Shown here: positions 36,392-43,129 of the stretch, in pieces
Numbering within the stretch: the first letter of the stretch is position 1
Layout: every line of letters starts with the position of its first letter
Source: an uncultured cyanobacterium
GTDB lineage: Bacteria > Cyanobacteriota > Cyanobacteriia > PCC-6307 > Cyanobiaceae
Direction: 5' to 3'
DNA length: 43,129 bases
NCBI GenBank assembly: GCA_903858015.1
Contig: CAIOGZ010000044.1
Coordinates: 1-43,129, forward strand
Notes under the pieces: model-generated
What the model was told of the DNA's origin: nothing
Seen by the model: the letters and a program-made list of their open reading frames with translations, nothing else
The model's database searches: none
Position numbers and translations under genes: made by a program

Positions 36392-37651
36392 TTAGGCCTC
36401 CGCAGCGGCTGCCAGGCGATGCAGCTCGCAGAGGGCTAGACGCAGGATGGCGGCCTCTTCCTGGCTGGCGGGATCGGGGCTGGTCCCACCGGCCGCTTCT
36501 GAGCCATTCCCCTGCGGGCTTTCCACCAGGCAGATCTGCTGGAGCCGTTGTTGCAGTTGTTGGGCCACGGCTGCGATCAGGGGATCGCCGTTGCGGCCCA
36601 CCAGCGCCGCCAGTTCCTCCTCCCCTGGGGCTTGGTCGCAATGCCCCTTAACACGGACCCGCAGCAGCTGGTCGCGTAAATCGGCCATGAGCCGATTCCA
36701 GCGGGCATGGCCGGCCAGGCTGAGGCTGCCGCTGACCTCGAGGCGGAGCAGGTCCCTGGCTACCCGATCGGCGATCCGCTGCCGCACCAGGCGTTCGAAG
36801 CGATCTAGGTCGTTGTCGGCGCTGAAGTGAAAGCGAAGACTGTGCCAGCCGATGCGGCCGGTGGGGATCACCGCGACCTGGGGAGCATCGCCGCGGTTGA
36901 CCTCCACCACCAGCACTTGGCCCCGTTGGTTGTCGTCCCCCTGGTCGAAGCGATCGGGTTCCGGCGTGCCCGCATACCAGCCCTTCGGGCTGACTTGCTG
37001 GCCATTGTGCCAATCGCCAAGGGCGATGTAATCGACCTGGGTTGCGTCGATCGCCGCCAGGTTGAGGCGATTCACAGCACCGGCTGGGGCCTCCTCATCG
37101 CCCCCGCAGGTGCCGCCGTAGTCGCGTCCACTGAAGCCCTGGATTCCGCCGTGGGCGAGCACGATCCGAGGTAAATCCGCCGGCAGGGTGCTCCAGTCGA
37201 AGCTGTGGAGCCAGGCGGCTGGATCGGCACTGTCCTGGTTGCGCAACAATGGACAGGGCAAGATCACCGCCGCTTCGCTCAACAGTGGCTGCCGCTCCAG
37301 CAGGAGCACCAGGTTGGGGGCGCGACGTTGCTGCTGGCGCAGAAAATCGTGGCGATGCCAGACACTGCCTGGGGCGCCATGGTCGTGGTTGCCGGGAATC
37401 ACCAGCACCGGCATGGCCAGAGTGCCAACCGCTTCGAGCACTTCCAGCACCGCATCGGCGGGCACGGTGGGGGAATCGAAGAGATCGCCCGCCACCAGCA
37501 CAAAGGCCACCTGCTCCTGGTGGGCGACCGCCGCGATCCGGCCGATCACCTGAAGGCGTTCCTGTTGCAGCCGGAAGCGCTTCTGCCCCTCAGGCAGCCG
37601 GTTGTATGGCTTACCGATTTGCCAGTCGGCGGTGTGGAGGAAGCGAACCAT
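36392..37651 (-). CDS. Mre11/SbcD-like metallophosphoesterase nuclease
   Basis: 419 aa from the ATG of MVRFLHTADWQIGKPYN; a TTG two codons upstream is also in frame. Calcineurin-type metal motifs are in order: DWQIG, VAGDLFDSP, IPGNHDHG, LAHGGI and ALGDWHNGQ. These bind two metal ions for phosphodiester cleavage. The C-terminal part is helical and variable. Translation is probably coupled to the Rad50-like gene 4 nt downstream. Together they form an SbcD-SbcC/YhaO-YhaN-like pair for DNA break processing. Confidence 0.92.
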   Translation of the reverse strand: MVRFLHTADWQIGKPYNRLPEGQKRFRLQQERLQVIGRIAAVAHQEQVAFVLVAGDLFDSPTVPADAVLEVLEAVGTLAMPVLVIPGNHDHGAPGSVWHRHDFLRQQQRRAPNLVLLLERQPLLSEAAVILPCPLLRNQDSADPAAWLHSFDWSTLPADLPRIVLAHGGIQGFSGRDYGGTCGGDEEAPAGAVNRLNLAAIDATQVDYIALGDWHNGQQVSPKGWYAGTPEPDRFDQGDDNQRGQVLVVEVNRGDAPQVAVIPTGRIGWHSLRFHFSADNDLDRFERLVRQRIADRVARDLLRLEVSGSLSLAGHARWNRLMADLRDQLLRVRVKGHCDQAPGEEELAALVGRNGDPLIAAVAQQLQQRLQQICLVESPQGNGSEAAGGTSPDPASQEEAAILRLALCELHRLAAAAEA

Positions 37652-38016
37652 GGCCAAACCCTATGGGTTGGAAGGGTTGGAAGCGGAGCTGGGGGGTGGG
37701 GTGGCGGTCGGTCGGAGCTGAATGCCGGGCAGCTTGCGGGAGGGGACCAATCGTGATGGCGGACTGGCCTGGCAGGGCTCCGATCTCGGTTGCAGGCGGG
37801 ACAAGGGAGCAGCCTGGACGTGCCTTGATTTAGCCCAAAAGTAGCCCTCAACCTGGCCGGAAGCAGCCGAGGACAACTCGGATCGACCGGGTCCCGCAGC
37901 GATGGCTCCGGCAACTGGGTCCTGGTGCCTTGCTTAAGCCTCCAGGCGCCCGAGAGCATTGGGTCAGAATCGGCCCGAAATCGCCACGGCATTGCTTCAG
38001 GATGCCCCACTAGCGG
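37652..38016. other. Divergent intergenic region
   Basis: 365 nt between the nuclease gene (minus) and the BacA-type transporter (plus). No supported gene; the frames here are shadows without family pattern. It must hold promoters for both units. A small direct duplication GGGTTGGAAGGGTTGGAAG lies at 37664-37682, just upstream of the nuclease start. Confidence 0.5.
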
Positions 38017-40203
38017 ATGCCGCCATTTTTGCTCGGTTTTGGGAATGATCTGCGCAAGCTGGCGGCACCCTTTTTGTTGCCGGTTGCCCGGCGCCGGGCC
38101 TGGCTCCGGGCCAGTGGCCAGATCCTGGCCGCCGCCGTCCTGGCCCTGGGTGCCACCACCATGTTGGTGGCTGCGATTGCGCTGGGCATCGACCAGCTGG
38201 TCGGGACGGCCCGGCGCCAGTTGATCTTTCCCTATCTGGGGCCGCTACTCAGCTGGGCCCAGCGGGGCGCGCACCTTCCCTTGGCGGTTTTGGTGGCCCT
38301 GCTGGGCCTGCTCGGCATCACGCTGCTTGCGCGGGGCCTGAGCCCAATTCTGCGCCGCCGCTGGCTGGCTCTAGCGGCCTTGTTGACCCTACTGGTGGTG
38401 TCCACTGCGGTGGATGTGGCCTTCACCGAGGGCAATGGCGCCGTGATGGATGCCCTTAATCAGAAGAATGCCGATGCTTTCTGGGGCACTGCGATTGGCT
38501 TGATGGCGATCTATCTGCTCACCTTGCCCATTCAGTTTCTGAATACCTATGGCCAGCAGCGCTGGGCCCTGGCCTGGAGGCGCTCCAGCACCGCCGATCT
38601 GATCAAGGGCTACCTAGGTAACCAGTCTTATTACCATCTCCAGGCTGATCCGGCCTTGAGCGAGCGCATCGACAATCCCGATCAGCGCATTGCCGACGAC
38701 GTGCAATTGGCGGTGAGCAGTGCCACGACCTTGTTCTTTGGCTTTTGCGCCTCCTTGCTATCCCTGGGAGCTTATATCCTTGTGCTGTTTAGTATCAGTG
38801 GCACCCTTGTGCTGAGCTTGGCCGTTGCCACCTTGCTTGGCAATGGGGTGATTGTGCGTTTGGTGCGGCGGCTGGGCCAACTCGGCATTCGCCAGCAGGC
38901 CCTGGAGGCCGACTACCGCTTTGCCCTGGTTCACATCCGCAGCCATGCCGAAAGCCTCGCCTTTCTGCGGGGGGAGCGGCCTGTAGCCCAGGGTCTGGGG
39001 CGACGTTTTCAAGCCCTGCTCGCCAATTTCGAGCGGTTGATTCGATGGCGCACGCTGGTAGAACAGAGCAGTGGGCTTTATGCCTTTTTGATGCAGTTTG
39101 TTCCCTATTTGGTTCTTTCTGCTGCGTACTTTGGGGGCAAGGTGAGTCTGGGTGACCTTACTGTCGGCAGTCTGGCCTTCGCTCAGGTGCAGGCCTCGCT
39201 CTCCTTTCTGATCGACCGGGCGGAGGCTGTGTCGGGTTTGTTCGCCAGTCTGCACCGCATCGGCGACCTGGACTCGGTGCTTGCGGCAGCCAAGGAGGTG
39301 GGCTTGTCCACTGCGCCTGCTTTCTTTCTAGCTTCAACTACTCCTGCTTCAGTTACTCCTGCTTCAGCTCCTGCGCCAGGGTCTGCATCTGCTTTGCGAT
39401 CTGAATCTTCAACGGCGTTGACGGTAGCCGCATTGCCTGATCCAGCCCAATTGGTGGTTCCGCTGCAAGGGGTTGACGCTTCTGCCGGAGTTGCCCCCGC
39501 TGCTGCGCTTGCCCCTGGGGCGGTTGGGCTGCGTATCAGCGACCTGGGCGTGCTCCATCCTGGCTTGGGCCGGCCCCTGCTGCAGGGCCTCGACCTGAAC
39601 CTGACGGTCGGGCAACGGCTGTTGATTACCGGTCCGAGCGGTTCCGGCAAGACCAGTTTGCTTCGGGTGCTTTGTGGTCTGACGCCGCCGGCCAGGGGCC
39701 GCCTGGAGCGTCCCGGGCCGGACCAGACCCTGGTGCTCCCCCAGCAGCCCTTCCTGCCCCTCGGCAGCCTTCGCGACCAACTTCTCTTCCCAGGGCACTC
39801 CGGCAGCGCCGATGTTTCGGATCAGGTGCTGCGCCAGCTGATGGATCGGGTCGGCCTGGTCGATCTGGCTGGGCGCCATGCCGATCTGGGGGTTGAAGAT
39901 GACTGGGGCCGGGTGCTTTCCGGCGGGGAGCAGCAGCGGTTGGGCTTCGCCCGCCTGTTGCTGCGGAGGCCTGGGTTGGCGATCCTTGATGAGGCCAGCA
40001 GCGCCCTTGATCTGGCTGCCGAAGCTTCCCTCTACGCCCTGCTGGTCCAGGCAGGTCCCACCGTGGTCAGCGTGGGGCACCGGCCCAGCCTGCGGGCTTT
40101 TCACCACACGGAACTCCAGCTTGATGGACAGGGTGGCTGGCGTCTCATCCCGATTGCAGCCCTGGTTGACCAGCCAAGCGTGGGCCAGGAGCTGAAGCTT
40201 TAG
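38017..40203 (+). CDS. ABC transporter of the SbmA/BacA-like (ABC_membrane_2) class
   Basis: 728 aa. Membrane helices begin near residues 35-60 (AAAVLALGATTMLVAAIALGI). The segment EGNGAVMDALNQKNADAFWG, then WRRSSTADLIKGYLGNQSYYHLQ and DNPDQRIADDV, is typical of the ABC_membrane_2 permease domain shared by BacA/SbmA, peroxisomal ABCD and Rv1819c. The ATPase domain has Walker A GPSGSGKTS, signature LSGGEQQRLGFARL and Walker B LAILDEASSALD. Between them (about 430-505) lies an Ala/Pro/Ser/Thr-rich linker, far longer than usual. Family members take up cobalamin or peptides; the substrate here is unknown. Confidence 0.9.
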   Translation: MPPFLLGFGNDLRKLAAPFLLPVARRRAWLRASGQILAAAVLALGATTMLVAAIALGIDQLVGTARRQLIFPYLGPLLSWAQRGAHLPLAVLVALLGLLGITLLARGLSPILRRRWLALAALLTLLVVSTAVDVAFTEGNGAVMDALNQKNADAFWGTAIGLMAIYLLTLPIQFLNTYGQQRWALAWRRSSTADLIKGYLGNQSYYHLQADPALSERIDNPDQRIADDVQLAVSSATTLFFGFCASLLSLGAYILVLFSISGTLVLSLAVATLLGNGVIVRLVRRLGQLGIRQQALEADYRFALVHIRSHAESLAFLRGERPVAQGLGRRFQALLANFERLIRWRTLVEQSSGLYAFLMQFVPYLVLSAAYFGGKVSLGDLTVGSLAFAQVQASLSFLIDRAEAVSGLFASLHRIGDLDSVLAAAKEVGLSTAPAFFLASTTPASVTPASAPAPGSASALRSESSTALTVAALPDPAQLVVPLQGVDASAGVAPAAALAPGAVGLRISDLGVLHPGLGRPLLQGLDLNLTVGQRLLITGPSGSGKTSLLRVLCGLTPPARGRLERPGPDQTLVLPQQPFLPLGSLRDQLLFPGHSGSADVSDQVLRQLMDRVGLVDLAGRHADLGVEDDWGRVLSGGEQQRLGFARLLLRRPGLAILDEASSALDLAAEASLYALLVQAGPTVVSVGHRPSLRAFHHTELQLDGQGGWRLIPIAALVDQPSVGQELKL

Positions 40204-40254
40204 AACCCAAATCGGCTAGAACCCAGAATCGGGTTACTCGCCGCTGCCGCTTCG

Positions 40255-40686
40255 ATGCTTCCACCCAAGCTGCCTAGCTTCCTCGGCATCGTCGAGCGCT
40301 TTGAGCGCATCCTCGCCCGGGTGCTGGCGTTGCTCTTGCTCGTGGTCCTGCTAGCCAGCACCTTGCAGCTGGTCCTGGCCACCGCCATGGCGCTGCTCAG
40401 GCCCGATCAAAACTGGCTGGATGCGGGCCTGCTCAGCTTGCTCGACAGGATGCTGCTATTGCTGATTGGATTGGAGGTACTCCAAAACGTCACCTCCTAT
40501 CTGCGCGACCACGCGATCCAGATGGAATTGGTGATGCTCACCGCCTTGACCGCCGTGGCCCGGAAGGTGATCGTGATGCCGCCGGGCCAGGAGAAGGACC
40601 CCCTCACCCTGGTGGGTGTTGGCGTGATCATTGCCTGTTTGGCGGGCGCTTATTTCCTGCTGCGGCTGAGTAGGCGGCGTGCCTGA
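40255..40686 (+). CDS. PsiE-like phosphate-starvation family membrane protein
   Basis: 143 aa. Hydrophobic helices at VLALLLLVVLLASTLQLVL and LLSLLDRMLLLLIGLEVL flank the loop typical of PsiE family proteins, followed by VTSYLRDHAIQMELVMLTALTAVARKVIVM and a last helix (GVGVIIACLAGAYFLL). It is an integral membrane protein, named from a phosphate-starvation gene of E. coli; no molecular function is established. It starts 51 nt after the ABC transporter and is convergent with mntH. Confidence 0.87.
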   Translation: MLPPKLPSFLGIVERFERILARVLALLLLVVLLASTLQLVLATAMALLRPDQNWLDAGLLSLLDRMLLLLIGLEVLQNVTSYLRDHAIQMELVMLTALTAVARKVIVMPPGQEKDPLTLVGVGVIIACLAGAYFLLRLSRRRA

Positions 40687-40707
40687 TCAGGGGCTGCGCG
40701 CCGCTGT

Positions 40708-42057
40708 TCAGCTTGGCCCTAATCCCGCCAGGCTGATCAGCAGTGCGCTGTTGATCACCACAATCAAGGCGGCGCAAGCCCAGGCCAGCAGCTCCAGCCA
40801 GGGGGGTACCCTCAGATCACCCATGAGCTCCGGGCGTCCGCAGAACCACACCAGCGGCAGCACGGCGAAGGGCAATTGCAGGCTGAGTACCACCTGGCTC
40901 AGCACCAGCAGTTGGCCGGTGGCTTGGTTGCCCAGCAGCAGCACCGTGAGCAGGGCAGGCACCAGGGCCAGGCAGCGGGTGAGCAGACGGCGTTGCCACT
41001 GGGGTAGCCGGATGTCGAGGAAGCCCTCCATCACGATCTGCCCCGCCATGGTGGCGGTGAGCGTGGAACTCTGGCCTGCCGCCAGCAGGGCGACGCCAAA
41101 CAACACCCCGGCGACGGTGGTGCCCAGCAGGGGACTGAGCAGGCGGTGGGCTTCCGCCAGATCGGTGACGGGGGCCCCGAGGCGGCCGTGGAAGCTGCCG
41201 GCCGCTAGCACCAGGATCGAAGCGTTGACAAGGAAGGCCAACCCCAAGGCGATCACCGTGTCGATGCTGGCGAAGCGAAGGGCCCGCTGACGGCTGCCAC
41301 CGGATTCGCTCCAGCGCCGGGTTTGGACAAGGGAGGAATGGAGGTAAAGGTTATGGGGCATCACCGTGGCACCGAGGATGCCTGCTGCGAGATAGAGCTT
41401 GGCGCCATCGCCCAGGGTGTTGACCCGGGGAACCAGGCCACCGAGCACGCCAATCAGTTCGGGTCTGAGCAGCAGCATCTGGACAGCGAAGCAGGCCCCC
41501 ACCAAGGCCACAAGGGCGATCACCAGGGCCTCGATGCGGCGGATCCCAAAGCGTTGCAACCCCAGCAGCACCAAGGTGTCGAAGGCGGTGAGCAGCACAC
41601 CGATCGGCAAGGGCAGGCCGAACAGCAGTTGTAGGGCCAGGGCTGTGCCGACCAGTTCGGCCAGATCGCAGGCCACGATCGCCACCTCAGCCAGCAGCCA
41701 GAGGGGCAGGGTCCAGGCGGCGGGGAGATGGCGGCGACAGGCCTGGGCGAGGTCGAGGCCGGTGGCGATACCGAGTCGGCAGCAAAGGGTTTGGAGCAGC
41801 ACCGCGATCAGGCTGGAGAGGGCCACCACCCAGAGCAGGCTGTAGCCGAAGGTGGACCCAGCCGCCAGGTCGGTGGCCCAGTTGCCTGGATCCATGTAGC
41901 CCACCGCCACCAGATAGGCCGGTCCGATCACCCGCAGCAGGGTGCCCCAGCCTCCTGCGCCAGCCGGAATGGTCACACTGTCTCGGCTGCGCTCCGCCGG
42001 CGCGGACGCTTGTGGGCTCAGAACCGCGCCGGGTTGTTTGGACTGGGGAAGCACCAC
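40708..42057 (-). CDS. mntH: Nramp-family divalent metal transporter
   Basis: About 449 aa from a GTG at 42057; the frame stays open to a TTG at 42189 (493 aa), and the exact start is unclear because the first ~75 residues of the longer form are not conserved in appearance. The core from RVIGPAYLVAVGYMDPGNWATDL carries the Nramp TM1 metal motif DPGN; TM6 has ATVMPHNLYLHSSLVQTRRW with the MPHNLYLHS motif. Ten or eleven hydrophobic helices follow. It takes up Mn2+ and related metals with protons. Manganese supply fits a photosynthetic cell. Confidence 0.93.
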   Translation of the reverse strand: MVLPQSKQPGAVLSPQASAPAERSRDSVTIPAGAGGWGTLLRVIGPAYLVAVGYMDPGNWATDLAAGSTFGYSLLWVVALSSLIAVLLQTLCCRLGIATGLDLAQACRRHLPAAWTLPLWLLAEVAIVACDLAELVGTALALQLLFGLPLPIGVLLTAFDTLVLLGLQRFGIRRIEALVIALVALVGACFAVQMLLLRPELIGVLGGLVPRVNTLGDGAKLYLAAGILGATVMPHNLYLHSSLVQTRRWSESGGSRQRALRFASIDTVIALGLAFLVNASILVLAAGSFHGRLGAPVTDLAEAHRLLSPLLGTTVAGVLFGVALLAAGQSSTLTATMAGQIVMEGFLDIRLPQWQRRLLTRCLALVPALLTVLLLGNQATGQLLVLSQVVLSLQLPFAVLPLVWFCGRPELMGDLRVPPWLELLAWACAALIVVINSALLISLAGLGPS

Positions 42058-42222
42058 CGCAGCGGCTCGGCAAGGGCCATCCGAAATGTTGGCAGCCCCA
42101 GGTGAACCCCGGCGGCGGTTTTCAAGGTTGTAATGCGCACTCCACAGGAACCTAGCCCAAGTGAGCAGCAGCGATGGGGCCGGTAGCAACCGACCTTCGC
42201 CAACTTCAGTACATCGCCAACG

Positions 42223-42528
42223 TCAGTGCACCTGGGACAACGGCAGCGCATCTTCGCTGCTTGCTTGGTCAGGGAGCAGGTCGGTCCCCGCCTGGACCTG
42301 GACCTCGTCGATCAAGAGCTCGTTGGCCATGAACGACTCCAGCAGATCGACCCCGTGCACCCCATGACTCCAGATCTGCACATCGCTGCTGGCTGGGCAG
42401 GAAAAAAGCCAGTCCTCAAAGGGGAAAATCACCTTTTCATGGAAGAAGCGATCTGGGCCGATGCAGCGCAGGATCACGATCTGCTCGCTCAGGTTGGTGT
42501 AGTGGCAGCAGGCGTGGGGGGATTCCAT
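42223..42528 (-). CDS. DUF1830 family protein
   Basis: 101 aa. [52 protein letters not shown] is the cyanobacterial DUF1830 pattern, a small soluble beta-rich domain of unknown function. The last ~25 residues are variable and acidic. It lies divergent from psbA across 372 nt. Confidence 0.87.
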   Translation of the reverse strand: MESPHACCHYTNLSEQIVILRCIGPDRFFHEKVIFPFEDWLFSCPASSDVQIWSHGVHGVDLLESFMANELLIDEVQVQAGTDLLPDQASSEDALPLSQVH

Positions 42529-42730
42529 GCAGACCGGTTAACAATCATGGCCAGCCTGGACTCCCCGGAGATTGGCCACTGTGTCAAGAGCAACCGTCGC
42601 CGCAAGCGGATGGGCCATTCGCGCAGCACCGGCGGCCCATCGTCGAGGGCGGGTCCGCCCTCACCACCTCACCGCCCTAGGCAGGCCCGCCCCTGGCCGA
42701 CCGCCGTGGGAGCCGCAGATGAAATCTCAC

Positions 42731-42759
42731 TTGGCAGTTGCGCAATGTTCTGTTACAGT
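42731..42759 (+). promoter_or_regulatory. sigma-70 promoter of psbA
   Basis: TTGGCA (42731-42736) and TACAGT (42754-42759) are separated by exactly 17 bp, so transcription would start near 42766. This leaves a leader of about 135 nt before the psbA ATG, with short GC-rich hairpins (GGCCTCGGCC, CCCGGTTTCGGG) and no Shine-Dalgarno motif next to the start. The remainder of 42529-42900 holds no supported gene. Confidence 0.7.
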
Positions 42760-42900
42760 GATTTTGATGCAACTGTTCCGGCCTCGGCCTGGCGGTTCGT
42801 CCTTCCATCCGTCCCGGTTTCGGGCCGGCGGGGGCTTCAAGACGTGGTTTCCGCGGCAAGCCTCAGCCTTCCGACCCTGCGGACATCCCCCCTCGAACTC

Positions 42901-43129
42901 ATGACCACCACCATCCAGAGGCGCTCCGGCGCTTCACCGTGGAACCAGTTCTGCGATTGGGTCACCTCCACCAACAACCGCCTCTACGTGGGCTGGTTCG
43001 GTGTGCTGATGATCCCGACGCTGCTGAGCGCCACCATCTGCTTCATCGTCGCCTTCATCGCCGCTCCCCCTGTCGACATCGACGGCATCCGTGAGCCCGT
43101 AGCCGGCTCCCTGATGTACGGCAACAACA
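42901..43129 (+). CDS. psbA: Photosystem II D1 protein (partial, 5' end)
   Basis: First 76 residues, cut by the window edge. D1 is the reaction-centre core protein of photosystem II in the thylakoid membrane. The start [20 protein letters not shown], the first helix with [17 protein letters not shown] and [20 protein letters not shown] are almost invariant in psbA. The D1 isoform marker at residue 130 is outside the window. Cyanobacteria usually have several psbA copies; whether others exist cannot be told here. Confidence 0.99.
   Translation, partial: MTTTIQRRSGASPWNQFCDWVTSTNNRLYVGWFGVLMIPTLLSATICFIVAFIAAPPVDIDGIREPVAGSLMYGNN

Noticed and set aside
42572-42904. 110-codon ORF upstream of psbA
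   Set aside because: It spans the psbA promoter and leader and overlaps its start codon; Arg/Pro-rich noise.

Overview
The window comes from a high-GC unicellular cyanobacterium, most likely of the Synechococcus/Cyanobium (picocyanobacterial) group. The right edge enters psbA (photosystem II D1). There are many cyanobacterium-restricted families (DUF3318, CGLD27, DUF2811, DUF1830, DUF3386, a DUF6447-like protein, a PaO-type Rieske oxygenase), and HIP1-type GCGATCGC octamers occur. The order carB - DUF3318 - rsfS - CGLD27 - asparaginase - initiator tRNA looks like a picocyanobacterial housekeeping block. The species cannot be fixed from the sequence alone.

Layout. 1-3735 is a CRISPR array of 50 repeats running off the left edge. 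Leader and cas genes are not in view; degenerate repeats mark the trailer end at the right. Converging on it (3964-5073, minus) is a SAVED-domain protein, a family that senses cyclic oligonucleotides in CBASS and some type III CRISPR systems. Here it carries an N-terminal hydrophobic segment and an unrecognised helical region. Next comes a Phd/YefM antitoxin gene whose VapC/PIN toxin partner is broken by an out-of-frame internal deletion. Together 1-5765 reads as a defence/accessory island abutting housekeeping genes.

5841-18956 is mostly core metabolism: folP-tpiA, an S4 RNA-binding protein, an ABC exporter, small conserved proteins, a RES-Xre toxin-antitoxin pair (10861-12203), carB, and the DUF3318/rsfS/CGLD27/asparaginase run ending in tRNA-fMet with a terminator. 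19219-26560 holds a GMC oxidoreductase, a candidate Yfr2-like small RNA, DUF2811, a CbiX-like chelatase with a Cys/His-rich tail, a ParB-like protein, a PaO-like Rieske oxygenase, a UspA protein and an unknown membrane protein. 26646-33240 holds a coupled pair of secreted proteins (one Gly/Asn-rich with repeats), a winged-helix/TPR regulator, DUF202, a transglutaminase-like protease and a sigma-70-family factor. 33450-33578 is a striking 13-bp tandem repeat between the sigma factor and an Mre11/Rad50-like (SbcD/SbcC-like) operon lacking the zinc hook. 38017-43129 holds a BacA/SbmA-type ABC transporter, a PsiE-like protein, an Nramp metal transporter, DUF1830 and the 5' part of psbA with a good sigma-70 promoter.

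The most promising lead is the CRISPR array plus SAVED protein: possibly a membrane-linked cyclic-oligonucleotide effector attached to a CRISPR system whose other genes lie left of the window. Assignments rest on reading protein sequences and motifs by eye; no database search was run.
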